The notes under the pieces are model-generated. The model ran no database searches, was not told where the DNA came from, and worked only from the letters and a program-made list of their open reading frames with translations. Position numbers and translations under genes: made by a program. A stretch of 64,000 bases of DNA from Eustoma russellianum (lineage: Eukaryota > Streptophyta > Magnoliopsida > Gentianales > Gentianaceae), in NCBI GenBank assembly GCA_036186865.1, contig AP025074.1, positions 13,775,489 through 13,839,488 of the forward strand, given 5' to 3'. This document shows positions 10,111 through 21,974 of this stretch, one piece after another (within the stretch, counting starts at the first letter, position 1; each line of letters begins with the position of its first letter).

Positions 10111-11822
10111 ATCTTGAGAGCCTACAAAACCAAGAGATTTATGCATTGGTACCCTTTGATGATTGGGTCCTTTAGGTTTAGTTTGTCGACCCTTAGACTT
10201 CCAAACATACATACTTCCAAATCTAGCTCTACATGCACTCTTCACATGTCCTACTTTGTTACAATGAAAACAAGTGGGTACATGCCTTGGTTTAGAAGAT
10301 GATGAGTCATGTTATGTTTTTCTCTTGTTTGCATTTTTCTAAAATGACTTAGGCTTATTGGAAGAATGTGGTGAATTAAATTCTAAACCAAATTTATCAT
10401 TTCCAATTCTTTGTTTTCCAAGTAGTTTGTCTAGATTATTTTTACCATTTGTTAGTCTTTGTAAATCTAACCTTAGTTTCTCACACTCTTTCCTAATTTC
10501 TATATTTTCAAGAGCTACGGTTTTATGCATGTTGAGTATGATGTCACGATCTTGAAATATCAAAATGTTCTTATCATGCAAGCTCTTATTTTCTAAAATA
10601 CACTTCTTGAACTCTTTCTTCAAATGCTTATACTTTAAATTTAGTTTTTCAAAATCATCTTGCAAATCCCCTATTTCATCTTGTAAATTAGAAGGAGTAG
10701 AATTTACCTTTTGGTCATCTTCAATTGCCATGAGACAAGTATGTTGACCTTTTGGATTTTCAACTATTGCAATAAGTCCAACATCTTGATCTTCACTTTC
10801 TTCTCTTTCTGATTCGGAAAGGAGTTCATCCCACGTGGTTACCTCCGCATTAAGAGCTTTTTTCTTTTGAGGAAATACCTTCTTTTCTTGTTTTTACGGC
10901 TCCTTGACGTGACAATCGGTAATGAAGCGACCGGTTCGACCACATCTATAGCAATTTTCACTTGTTTCTTTTTCCTTGGGTGGTCTTTTGAAAAACTTTC
11001 TTGCTTGAGCTTTATTTCTTGTTGCCATTCTTCTAAATTTTCTAACTAGAAGAGCAACTTCCTCATCCGATTCATCGGACTCTACCACCAATACTTTGTG
11101 TGACGTTTGTGTGGGCTTGATAGGATTCATCCTATTTTGTTCATCAATAAGAATTTCATGAGTAAGAAGATTACCGGATAGCTCATCAAGGGTAAGAGTC
11201 TTGAGATTCTTTGATTCGGTGATAGCAGTGACTTTAGGTGTCCATTCTCTTGGCAAAGAGTTGAGGAGTTTTGAGACAAGGTCTTCATTTGAGATTTTCT
11301 TATTTACCATAGAGCGTTGATTCACTACTCGTGTGAATCGGTTGATCGTCTCCTCAATCTTCTCACCGCTCTTCATTCCGAACATTTCATATTCCTTCAT
11401 GAGCATAAGTCTTTTGGCCATTCTTACTTGCTCAGTTCCTTCGTGTATCATTTCAAGTCTTTTCCATGTCTCATGGGCTGTTTCAAGACCTTGAAGTCTT
11501 ATGAGCTCGGTGGTGGTAAGAGCACTTGAGAGAATATCGAATGCTTTGCCATTGATGGCGAGGTTTATCTTTTCTTCGTCGGTGTAGTCATCCTCATCTT
11601 TGAACATTGATTCTCCTTTTGATTTGGTAATCATAGGAACTTCAATTCCTTTGACAACGGCACTCCAAATATCAAATCCACAGCCTTTCAAATGATTGAT
11701 CATTCGAAATTTCCACAAAGAATAATTTGGGCATCAAACATAGGTGCTTTAGTGCTTGATCCTGAGAATAGTAAAGTTGGCTTGGAAGTTGAGTTGTAGG
11801 ATGAAGAGGTTGTCATTACCAT
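10111..11822 (-). pseudogene. E2 gag (two zinc knuckles and coiled coil)
   Basis: The likely start is the ATG at 11822-11820 (MVMTTSSSYN); a frameshift near 11715 leads into the 274-residue frame at 10894-11718. That frame holds the copia gag core (AHETWKRLEMIHEGTEQVRM and GEKIEETINRFTRVV) and ends in a knuckle-like CYRCGRTGRFITDCH whose expected His is Arg. After a break, 10339-10731 encodes a Lys/Leu/Glu-rich coiled coil. Near 10200-10270 lies a second, complete CX2CX4HX4C knuckle (CFHCNKVGHVKSAC). Long gag with this layout is typical of Sireviruses. Gag forms the particle and binds RNA. Confidence 0.85.
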
Positions 11823-11870
11823 GATCTTTAACCTTGATACTTGCATAGATTGGCCAAGCAATCAAGGTTA

Positions 11871-11883
11871 GGCTCTCATACCA
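11871..11883 (-). other. Primer binding site of E2
   Basis: The minus strand reads TGGTATGAGAGCC, one mismatch from the canonical TGGTATCAGAGCC, two bases inside the LTR end. Confidence 0.85.
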
Positions 11884-11885
11884 AT

Positions 11886-13406
11886 TGTTGGGTCCGAAAT
11901 ACACTCTAAAGGGGGGGAGGATGAATAGAGTGTTTGGTAATTTTGCGGAATTTTCTTGTTTGGCTCAACTCAAATGGAATTCAAAATCAAAGTAAGAATG
12001 GGTGGTGAGAAACAATAAATGAGTACACCGGATATAGAGTGGTTCGAATCGTAAATGATTCTACTCCACTACCACTTTATTGCCAAAGTGGATTTTCAAC
12101 AACTACTCTTCTTATTAAAGATAATAAGAACAACCACAACAACACTTACACTAACAGCTTAGTGTAAGAAACAACAACAACAACTTCGTGCACAAACTAC
12201 ACTTGTGCAACTACAGCAACCACAGCTCCAGCAAGAACAAATTCTTGCTGCCTCACAACTTCAACAAAGTTCCCGTAAGAACTTTCTCACAGTGGGTTGA
12301 AGGAAATAGTAAGGTCCACACTTTCTCACTAGTCTAAACACAAGCAAGAGATCAAATATTTATGGTTCCTCTTGTGCTAGACTCTATATCTCTCAATATA
12401 CAACAATGAAGAACAAAGAAATGCTTAACAATCTCTAAGCACTTTTACAAATATGAGAGAAGTATATTACAATGAATGATGAAGCCTGATGATGGTGAAA
12501 GTGTGTGTTTTCCTCATCCGAGCTTCTCCCATTTATAGATGAAGTTCACCATGTTTTTAGGCCTCCACCATGTCTTCAAATACACCAAATGTCAAGATAA
12601 TGTCCAAATAGTCTTTAGCCACCCTATGGAGTGTTTTGATCCTCAATAGCCAAACTAGGATTGATTAGACATGGATATAATAGTCAAGGAAGGATGTAAT
12701 ATGTTGGAGTAAAGTCTACAAGAAATTTGAGCAAGATTGAATAGAGAAAATACCATAAATCTCCCTTGGATTTTGTTCCAACGTTCATAAAAATTTGAAT
12801 TATGGGAGACAACGATCGATCTTTGTGCCTGGGGGAGAGATCAATGTCCTCCAGAAACTTTGCAGTTTTTGAAACTGCTGGACATCGATCGATCGAAGTC
12901 CCCCCTGGAGATACTCATGTCACTTCGATCGATCGATGTCCCCTGGACTGAGAGATCGATGTTGGACAGAAAGTTTTCTGCCTGACATCGATCGATCGAA
13001 GTCTCTCTGGGGAGAGACTGAAGTGACATCGATCGATCGATGTCCCTATGTTGAGAGATCGATAGGTTGAGAGATCGATGTTGGACAGAAAGTTTTCTGC
13101 CTGACATCGATCGATCGAAGTCTCTCTGGGGAGAGACTGAAGAGACATCGATCGATCGATGTCCCCAGGTTGAGAGATCGATGTTGAACAGAAAGTTTTC
13201 TGCCTGACATCGATCGATCGAAGTCAGAGACTGAAGTGACATCGATTGATAGATGTACTCAGTCTGAGAGATAGGTGTTGGACATAGAGTTCCAATCTCA
13301 ACCATTTTTGACATAGTGTAATTTTCTCATTTTGCATCAAGTCTCAAGTATAAATTTGACTTATTTAAAACATCTTTTCATCATCAAAACAATTTATATC
13401 TTAACA
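11886..13406 (-). mobile_element. 5' LTR of E2 (complete)
   Basis: 1521 bp, from TGTTGGG next to the primer site to TTAACA at 13406. It matches the partial 3' LTR at 3453-4527. It contains a TATA candidate on the minus strand at 12538-12531 and the palindrome array at 12885-13290. Confidence 0.9.
12885..13290. repeat. GATCGATC palindrome array in E2 5' LTR
   Basis: Four to five units of about 105-120 bp. Perfect 20 bp palindromes lie at 13025-13044 and 13144-13163, with near-perfect copies between. Spacers contain a TCTCTCTGGGGAGAGA stem-loop. Unit number and spacing differ slightly from the other LTR, consistent with slippage after insertion. Confidence 0.85.
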
Positions 13407-14223
13407 TATGTGTGTATGTTTTCATTCTGATGTATCACTTGTCAAAATGACGTGAATAAATATTTTTAGATAATGATAAGTACACAGTTTTTTTGTAAAG
13501 AGATATCTTTGTTATTTTTGCATCTTAATTTTATCTTATTATTCATGATATGTGTCTTTATAAGTGTGCATTGATCCCTACATTCCTTTTAATGTTGAAA
13601 GCAGTTATGCATTACTTATACGATATATGCTAGACCTACACTGAACTAAAGGATTACACAACCTCTTCCTGTAGTTTATTTCAACCTCTTCCCCTGCTTT
13701 ATTTATTCTTAAGGTACTAACTAACATACTTGAGCTTCGGGTCTTATCCTTGTGGAAAATAAATTTTAGATCATATAATCTATCTTTATTTTGAAATACA
13801 TCTAACTTTCATTTTCGTAAATAGGAGTATCATTTTACTAATTTTGCTAGTGTCTACAGAAAAACACATGTGATAAAATCCTTAATATCAGCTGCTGAAA
13901 CTCTTTAAATTTTGTTATTTTTGTGCCCATAATTGTAAAAGAGGCATCCGAACCATATACGTAATAACTCTTGAATAAGACGGCAAATCAGGCTTTCCTA
14001 TAAGGATAGTTTACGTAATTCTTTCTTATCATATCTTCTTATCTTATCTATTAAGTCGTATCATTCTATGTATATTAAAGTTCTATTAAACTAATATTCA
14101 AGCATATATATATATATATTAACGTTTAATTTACATCTCACCTGACTAAGGGGCCTCTGGTACAGATGGGGGAGAACCCACCCCTCATCAAAGCATAGAT
14201 TCGTTAATTCTATACACATTCGT
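13407..14223. other. Flank of E2, no gene seen
   Basis: AT-rich sequence beyond the E2 LTR, with a short (AT)n run near 14105. I see no coding exon, RNA gene or recognisable repeat. Confidence 0.4.
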
Positions 14224-15783
14224 TGTCACATCCCCAAACACCTTCCAAAAACATGACAGACAATGCTCCAACCAATACGCATATCAAAGAATATTCAGCT
14301 TCGTAGTGTGTGCAATAACATGGTGGAAGTGTCATGAAGTAAAACTTAAGTAACAAATACATAAAGCCGTTCAACATCTAACATCTCATTACATCTCCAA
14401 TGCCCTATGAAATATAAACATCAATTCAAGGTATATCATAACCGTACAAATAACATAAATTTATTTGTAAAATCAACCTTGAGTCTCCTCAAATAGATTG
14501 TTACCTGAAAAATAGATAATCATAAAATGGTGAATCATGCATGCTCGTTACGGAATAATAATCTTCTACATACTTGTACTATTTCTATTTTCTCCTTATC
14601 ATACCTTCAACATGCACATTCATCTTTATACACACACATCCACATGCACTCAGTCTCGTAACGTCATGCATACATATATTTTAGATAGTACATTCTTTTC
14701 GTTTGTATCTTTTGTGCATCATACTTTCTTGCTTTCATCTTTGTCATCCTTCTCTCATTTTTTCATTCATTCATACATGTATACATACATGGGTTCACTC
14801 ATTACCTATGAGCTGTTAGAACCTCATACCGCAAAAGAGACAACGACTCACACATACATAACTTCCGAACTTAGATCCCCTTTCGTTATATCTTACATAT
14901 TTATGGGCTTAGGACCCATTTATACATATATAAGTACAAGGGCTTAGGTCCTCATGTGCTAATAAGGAGCCACCTTGCAACTTGTGAACACATTAGTATC
15001 TTTTGTTATGTTAAGAGGTTGGTGTAACCCTCTTGTTTTATTCATCTTCGTGTCAAAAGACAACCATTCTCTTTTGGAGGATTCATAGATGGGTACATCC
15101 AACTTTGAAATACGAACATAATGATACACACACACATATAAATAAACATAACTATTAATACTAAAGACATTGTTTAACATGCTTAACATTTCTTATTTAA
15201 CAAGATCAGTATAAACATTTTAACTAGTCAAGCTTACCCTACATCTATAATTTAACATTGTTTTTGTCCTAACTTAACATCAACTTACAGTCATAACCTT
15301 ACGCAAATAAGAATTATCATGAACTTAAAAGCAGTAGAACTTGACGAGAGAATTCTAAAAATCTTTGAATTGCCTCAATTAGAATTTTATAACTCGTTCT
15401 AGGACCAAAACACGATGAACCATTTTGATTTACTGGCGAAACTGTCTCACAAAAGCGAAGCTTTCCGCTTTCATAAGTCTATAGAGATCATGTCTCTGTT
15501 AAACGACACTATTGTCTCGTTTACGTGAGAGACTCATTGTTTTCATCACTTAACCAACACATGCCAAAATCACCTTCGGCCTGCTATTTTTCTTAGAAAG
15601 AAACATCAAATCTTTCCCAAACTCATCCTCCAACAATTTACACATACAATGTTATCCATAGACATGGTTCTATACATAATCCATCACATGTCCAACTCAA
15701 ATTGTACATAAATTTTCAATTACATCGCCAATTCTATCAACACCAAAGTAACCAATAAAGGCATTTAAAGGTGTTATATCATT
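14224..15783. mobile_element. Ty3/gypsy-like LTR fragment
   Basis: Begins TGTCACATCCCC, a start used by many plant gypsy LTRs, and continues with phrases such as GGGCTTAGGACCC and GGGCTTAGGTCCTCATGTGC (14908-14956) that look like gypsy LTR sequence. There is no internal coding domain. Open frames here (for example 14537-14947) are low-complexity. No target-site duplication matches the end at 17979, so this may be a separate fragment. Confidence 0.4.
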
Positions 15784-16215
15784 GTAGAACACTCTAGAAG
15801 AGGTGAATAGAATGTTAAGGCAAAATTTTGTTTTTCATTGTTTTCTCTAAAACAATCCACAATCAAGTTTAGCTAGACTAAGAAGGAGATGGGACCAATA
15901 AAATAAGTACCTAATTTATAGTGGTCTAAATCTCGCTGATATTACTCTACTACCACTTTGCTTCCAAAGTAAAATTTCAACAACTATATGTAATCACCAA
16001 AAAATACCAACTACAACAGCTGACACAGTAAATATGCAACAACTACAGCAAACTTCACCTCTAAAAGAAAAAATATAAAGTTTTTCTATTTGCTTTTTCA
16101 CTTTTTCAGTAATAACCCACCAAAGGATATCATCAAATAAGTTTTGGTTGAAGAAAATGGTTTCACACTTCATACAAAAATGTCAAATCACAAGAAAGAG
16201 ATTTGATAAATTCAC
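15784..16215 (-). mobile_element. Truncated Sirevirus-type LTR fragment
   Basis: Starts TGTAGAACACTCTAGAAGAG and continues GGTGAATAGAATG, then CTCTACTACCACTTTGCTTCC. This parallels the start of the E2 LTR (TGTTGGGTCC, GAATAGAGTG, CTCCACTACCACTTTATTGCC). It breaks off without the rest of the LTR or an internal region. Confidence 0.6.
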
Positions 16216-16466
16216 GTAGTCTGGAAATTAGGTTGCAATTAAACTGAAAATTGAAAACAGAGGCTAACGTACATGCACGCGTTTAAGGGCGGTGCGTGAG
16301 GCCCATGCGCGGGTAGTGCACGTGTGCAGCATGTGCGGGTTAATTTTTGGGGTTAAATAAAATTCATTTGAGCTAATTAGATTTGAATTGGATGTTACAT
16401 TGAATTTAGAAGAAAAAATAGAATTGAATTAGGGTTTTAAGAAAATAAAGAAATTAAATAAAATAA

Positions 16467-16512
<46 letters not shown>

Positions 16513-17979
16513 GTGTGTGTGTAAGGGATTTTCTAAATTACGGGTCGGTCGGTTTGGGTTTGACCCAAATTGGCCTGACTTGGGTTTAGATGACCCAGCC
16601 AGGTGGCGGCCCGGACCAGACCAGTTCTGGTCAACAGCGGGTTGGGCTGGCCAAGGCAGGACAAGAAAAAGCAAAAAAGAAAAAAAAAGAAAAAAGGGGT
16701 TAGCGGGCCGGGCCGAAATTGGAAAACGAAAAAAAGAAAGAAAAAAAGGAAGATCCGCAGGTCACGGGTCGCGGGCATCTGGGCAAGGCTGCAGGTCAGG
16801 AATAAAAAGGCCAGGAAATTAGAAAAAGAAAAGGAATAAAGAAAAAAGATAATTAATAATGAAATAATATAAAAATATTATTTAATCCGTAAATAAAGAA
16901 AAAACCAAAATCGAGGGGAAAAATAATAAATAAAATAATAGAAACAAAAGTGTTAAATAATAATAAATAATAAGATAAAAAATAAAAAGAGAAAAGTGTT
17001 TGAAAAGTCATGGAAGATAAAATAAAGTGTAGAAACCTAAAATAAAGTCTAGAAAGATAAAATACGGTAGAAGATAAAATATAGTAATGAACCCTACACA
17101 ATATACGGTAACTGTGCAATATAGATAATACGGAATATAGAACGGAGCATGCAATATAGGATAAAGAAAAGAAGGGTGCAAAAGTGTGCAGTATTCTTGG
17201 CATGTGCATTACATTGCATCCCTACGGGGCGTTTGACTCTACGACACAGATGCGTGTGATCCCTTCGGGAGAGTGACTCCAAGTTACGGAGCGTGTGATA
17301 GGGCTCGGGACATGCATAGCATTTCATGGATGGAAAGAGCACGACGCGTGTTATGATGTGGTTGCGTGTGTGAGACGATAGGTAGAAGGAGCATGCATCA
17401 TGAAGTTGTGCATTGTATTTAAAAATATGATTATATTATATTTGTTTATCTTATGGTGTGGTTATGTTAAGTTATAGGAACTCTTACTTTGCAAATCAGA
17501 TCGGTTATGTGTTATTTTCTTTATGTATTTGTATATATATTGTAAGTATAGTTCATTTTTGAGAAAAGACGGGTAACCTACGGGTGATTCCAAATCACTC
17601 ACCCCTACTATTTCTTCCACAAGTGAGCCTGAGTACAAGCATATTCTCGTTGAGGGCGAGTCAGATTACGCTAGGTGAGGAGAGTGAAGCTTTGCGTGAG
17701 ATTTACGTGGGGACTCTGATGGATTTCACAGTTACTCCTTTTATGTCATACTTTAGATTTTTGATTGACGTGATGGGTTTCGTTAGCCATAAACTATTAT
17801 TTATTTCTGTATTGAGGTTATTTATAAATTGAAATTGAATGTTAATTATCGTTTCCGCGAAAAAAATTTCTATGTCATTTTTAACGTGTTAGAAGTTTGA
17901 TCGACGCCTTGTCGTTCTCATAGCAGACTACGGCGGATGCACTGTTCCCGAAGTTAGGGCTCGGGATCGGAGCGCTACA
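16216..17979. mobile_element. Ty3/gypsy-like LTR fragment ending CTACA
   Basis: Contains GC-richer motifs and ends CGGGATCGGAGCGCTACA. It has the same organisation as the LTR ends at 47418 and 59224 (CATAGCAGACTACGGCGGATGC here, CATAGCAGAGTACAGCGGG there). No primer site or polypurine tract flanks it. Open frames at 16430-16840 are by-products of composition. Confidence 0.45.
16471..16521. repeat. (AT)20 then (TG)n microsatellite
   Basis: A pure AT run from 16471 to 16510 is followed, after one C, by a short TG run. Confidence 0.95.
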
Positions 17980-18787
17980 AAATCTGTCTTTTAGCTGGAC
18001 GCAGAAACATTTTGACCTTTTCTTCTTTTTTTAGAAAAATTGTACTTTTGAGGTCTATTTCGATTACAGCAGGAATGATAAATGGAGCAAAGTTTACAAG
18101 GGTGCGGGCAGACTTGGACAAGAAAAAGGCCTTGATTTTATATTTGGCCTTCATAGCCTTCACTCAATTATGCTTCTCCATCAGTTCCAGTGAGCTTCAA
18201 AGAGTAGAGTGGACAGTACTTTTATCCATACTATAGGGCTGTTTAGTCCATTTAGCTCTGATACATGGGAAAAGGTGAAGACAAAGAACAAAAGGGATGC
18301 AGAGCTGTGGATATCTGCTCCCTATAGTAAATCAGGGAAAAACTAAAAAAGATGTCCAAAATAAAGGGAAGATATGGGAATCAAATCGACAGACTAGAAT
18401 GGCCTACCACCTGGTTAATTTTGATTCCCAAGTTGAAAATACAGTCAAAACATCCATCTAGAGAGGAGTTGCATTAGTAGTATCCATCTTCTCTTTTCTC
18501 ACTATTTGTGTTGTGTTCCTGATGGAATTTTATGTCCCATTCAACTAAGAAGAACGCCTCTTTCACCAGAGTAGAAATCATGGGCTAGAGATTAAGAAAT
18601 AGAATACATTTTTGGAATTTATGTAAAATGTACAGGGTGGAGATTCCTGAGTATGAATAAAAACTGTAGTATTGAATGTATAATCTTTTGAACTTGTCCT
18701 CACTTGGAACTGGTAATGATTAATATTCTTTATCTGCAAGCACTTTTCCTCTTATGTCCTCTTGTGTTTACTCATGCCATTGTACAG
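17980..18787. other. Possible intron/host gene remnant
   Basis: Unique-looking sequence with no transposon signature. The last 60 bases are pyrimidine-rich and end TTGTACAG, resembling a 3' splice site for the exon-like segment that follows. I do not recognise a gene. Confidence 0.35.
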
Positions 18788-18855
18788 ATAAGCTCCGCAC
18801 CACCACGAAGCTTTTTCGGGGTAGAAGATTACCTTGATGATGATAATAGCAGACA
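18788..18855 (+). pseudogene. Exon-like fragment cut by E3
   Basis: After the acceptor-like TTGTACAG, 68 bases are open and read ISSAPPRSFFGVEDYLDDDN then Ser-Arg, with ordinary protein composition. They stop abruptly at the E3 LTR (18856). I do not recognise the protein. The continuation would lie beyond the lost 5' end of E3 and is not seen. Confidence 0.35.
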
Positions 18856-20375
18856 TGTTAGGACCCTTAGAACACACTAGAAGGAGTTGAATAGTGTGTT
18901 CACCAAGTATAGATATTTTTTTAGATATTTTTCGTATATGAGAACAAATCAATATTTGGGTGTGTTCTTTAAAAATGAATAAACTTGCGGAAGCGTAAAG
19001 AACACGATGTGTATAGAGGTTCAAGTCAAATGACTTTACTCCTCTACCTTCTTGGTTTTTCACAAGAAGGATTTTGAATGGGGATTGTTATTTCTTTTAG
19101 GAGGAAACAACAATCAAAGAAAACATACAAAGTAAGCAACTAGGCCACAAAGTCTAGACCACAACCAAGAAATGCCAACCCCTTGAAGTCTAGCCTCTAA
19201 AGAACTTCCTTGCTCTTCAAAGAATTCTTGTTGGGAGTATGATGTGCCACAACAACATCAACTAACCCTCCAAGGTCTGAATTTCTTTAAACAAGAAGCA
19301 CCTTTGCTTCTTGACCAACAATTTGCACTTAGCCTCTCACAATCTTCACTCAAGAAGAAGACTCTTCTTCTTTACAAATCACACTCTCACAAATAAAGTA
19401 AAATCAACAATAATACAACTATTTTGAGAGTAAAAGCTTGAAAGAAACTTGAGAGCTCTTGGTAAAAGTTACTGATGAAAATATGAAAATCCTTGTTTTA
19501 TCATCCTTTTAGCCGTTGACAAGCTTCCAGGAGCCAATAATGGGTTTTGTCTCTTTGTGATGACATGTCTTCATCATTGGGAGATCTTCTCTTGGATGGA
19601 TAAAAAACTTCTTGAGGAAGCTTCTTGTTGAAAGCTCAAAGAGGAAAAAGAGCATTCTCCAAAGTGAGAGAAGAACCTGTGATGTTACACTAAAGAGGAG
19701 GGTACAAATGTCAAGTAAATATTAGAAAGTGCAGCATAAGACATTTGTAATGTTGGGTCACATGAAGCGCCTTATGTGTTCTATGAACATGTGTTTAATG
19801 TGACATGGAGCGCCTAAAGTATGTTTGAACTGGCGTTCAATGTGACATGAAGTGCCTTAAGTGAATAAGAAACACTTGTTCAATGTCACATGAAGCACCT
19901 GTTGTGGGCAACAAAACTCGTTCGAAGTCACATGAAGTTCCTGATCTCAGCCTTCATACTTGTTCGAAGTAATTTTGACTTTTACCAAAGGTAACTTGAT
20001 ATTCGTACCCATTTTAGGGGGAAAACGTCCATTTGAGTTTGTAACACACATGAAGCGCCTGTTTAGGCGTTCAAAGTGTGCTGTTACATAGCTTGACACA
20101 TGAGGTGCCTTATCTAGGCGTTCAAAGTGTTCTGCTTTCCAAACACTTCACATGAAGCTCCTTATCTAGGCTTTCGAAGTGTTCTGGTTTCCAAACTCTT
20201 TATACAAAGCGCATTATCTAGGCGTTCGATATGTTCTGGTCTCCATCCACTTCACATCAAGCATCTTATGCAAGCGTTTGAAGTGTTCTGGCCTCCAAAT
20301 ACTTCATATGAGGTGCCTTATCTAGTGTTCCAAGTGTCAATTGTGCAAATCATCAAAACTTATTATATTCTAACA
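18856..20375 (-). mobile_element. 3' LTR of E3
   Basis: 1520 bp, TGTTAGGACC to TTCTAACA, next to a polypurine tract. The first 250 bases match the end of the E5 LTR (reverse complement) at very roughly 88% by eye. Its right-hand third (about 19745-20335) is packed with motifs such as CATGAAGCGCCTTAT and AGGCGTTCGA. Confidence 0.9.
19745..20335. repeat. AAGCGCCT/AGGCGTTC inverted-repeat array in E3 LTR
   Basis: About ten irregular copies of a module in which GAAGCGCCT (or GAAGCACC, GAAGCTCC) is followed by AGGCGTTCAAAGTGT, each able to fold as an imperfect hairpin. Spacing is about 40-70 bp. It is the counterpart, in position, of the GATCGATC array in E2. Confidence 0.75.
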
Positions 20376-20391
20376 TTCTCCCTCTTTTGAT
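20376..20391 (-). other. Polypurine tract of E3
   Basis: The minus strand reads ATCATCAAAAGAGGGAGAA directly before the LTR start TGTTAG. The ATCA-CAAAA-purine-GGGAGA pattern is shared with E2 and with the tract next to 62864. Confidence 0.85.
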
Positions 20392-20648
20392 GATTCCACA
20401 ATATGGATAACTTTTAAAGTTTGCTCCCCTTTAACTTATGCTCCCTCTCACATTGTGCCTAAAAATTTTGTCTGCACAAATATGATGAATTGTAATAATT
20501 ATAACAATGAATTAACACCATCACATTACATAATAGACAATGGAAGTCAACTTCATTTATAGTCACATCCTCATAAAAAAATTATCATTGACATAAAAAT
20601 TTTGGTCATTTCAAAATAGGACAGAACAAATCACTGTTACTGTGCGCC

Positions 20649-21974
20649 TCATACTCCACTTGTATTAACATTACCGCCACCAGATAAAAAACTACGAAAT
20701 CCAAATCCGCTGCCAGTTGCAAAATCAGCAAATCCACCTATTGAGCTTGCAGCACCACCACCTGTGCCACCAGTTTCTCCCCCTAAATCATCAAAATCAT
20801 AGGGAAAGTGGAACCAAAGTGCTGCTTGCATGAAGGCTGACTTGAAAATTGCCATACGGTATTCATTCCGTGCATGCCAAGCCTCGTGCTCCACATCACG
20901 TAACTCCAACTGTTGAACAATTTGCTCTAGTGTCTGAATGCATGATAGCAATTTGGGATCATTGCTACCACATTCACCATCTTGAGGTCCTTCGTCAACC
21001 TCATCAACAATATCGGAAATTATAGTAGCCTTACTTCTCTGTGAGTCAATGGCTTAGGCAATGTTGAAATTGTCATAATAATCTATCTTGGCCACCTTTG
21101 TCATATCTCCGTCAGGAATCTGAATGCCCTTAAACTTGAGCAAAATGGTGATCACATTTGCAAAAGGCAAGGCTTTAGATCTTTTTCGGAGGACATCCAT
21201 CATCATCTCCACCATGATCTACCCCAAATTTAACTGTCTCATGTTTGATACGATACGTAACGTAAAAATCCATATTGCTGAGATTTCTAGTTGCCTTAAC
21301 ATTGACACAGTATGTCACCACATCCAACGCAATCCGATTCACCAGAGGCATGTTTTGAGTTTTCATGTTTGGAAAATATTTTAGATCAAACTTGACGTCC
21401 TGCTCACGTACTCCATATTTGTCACTGCTGTCAAATACAGAGAAGTCACGTAGGCCCTCATTTCTCAATCTTAAGGCATCACAGATGTCTTGCATGTAGA
21501 AACTGAGAGGTGTATCATCCATTACAGTGTGAAGGGAAAACTCTTGTGATTCTGTCTTTGGGGTAACCCACATGTTGGCATTGAAGATTTGGGTGTAAGT
21601 TCGTGAGAAGGATTTCATGTCATTTCTGGACCAGAGTGAAGTCCAGCCATGTTTATCTAACAGATCAATGACTTGAGTTGCATTATGAGCTTCGGGGAAG
21701 TCATCAACGTGAATCAATTTAAGAGGCACTACATGCCTGTTGCTGCTTCTCCATTCTTCAAACAACATATGTGCATGGAGAGAAAAATGGATACCTTTTG
21801 CTACGTGAGGTGGTGGATTATTGACATCCGAATCGAATTTCTTTTTCATCCAAGGAAAGTTGTTCTTGATGAGTCTTTGGCAGATGGATGTCAAGGTTTA
21901 GAGTTCGACAACCCCTGCAGTTTGCTTGCATTTGTATCCCATTGGGCACGTCGTGAGGGTCCAGCAGAGGCCAT
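20649..21974 (-). pseudogene. Additional ORF (aORF) of E3, homologous to E2 aORF
   Basis: The probable start is the ATG at 21974-21972 (MASAGPSRRAQWD). A frameshift near 21895-21915 leads to a 239-residue frame (21175-21894) with HMLFEEWRSSNRHVVPLKLI, LWSRNDMKSFSRTYTQIFNA and NLSNMDFYVTYRI. Another shift near 21235 leads to RKRSKALPFANVITILLK, then a stop near 21055. The last part, 20649-20951, has a Glu/Gln-rich helix and a Gly-rich tail. FEEW, DFY-YRI and KSKALP-N match the E2 aORF in the same order. It resembles the 'putative plant transposon protein' domain; function unknown. Its position between pol and 3' LTR is where Sireviruses carry env-like genes, but I see no membrane segment. Confidence 0.7.

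Larger units (their letters stand above)
3453..13406 (-). mobile_element. E2: Sirevirus-like Ty1/copia element with additional ORF
   Basis: In element order (right to left): 5' LTR 11886-13406, PBS 11871-11883, gag about 11822-10111, protease, integrase, RT and RNase H ending at 7079, repeat module and pyrimidine-rich leader 7078-6689, additional ORF 6688-5075, polypurine tract 4543-4528, 3' LTR 4527-3453. E1 has inserted into that 3' LTR and pushed its remainder out of the window. The long gag with two zinc knuckles flanking a coiled coil, several polypurine tracts, an extra ORF after pol and palindrome-rich LTRs are Sirevirus traits. The two LTRs differ at roughly 7% of positions by eye over about 235 bp, so the insertion is old. 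Every gene is broken. Confidence 0.85.

Noticed and set aside
14537..14947. 136-residue plus-strand open frame.
   Set aside because: Thr/His/Tyr-rich low-complexity reading of gypsy-like LTR; no domain.
16429..16839. Overlapping Lys-, Arg- or Phe-rich frames on both strands.
   Set aside because: Purine-rich, low-complexity LTR sequence beside an AT microsatellite.
14224..17979. A single 3.76 kb gypsy solo LTR (TGTCAC...GCTACA).
   Set aside because: Flanking pentamers (TTCGT, AAATC) do not match and a Sirevirus LTR piece lies inside; treated as separate fragments.
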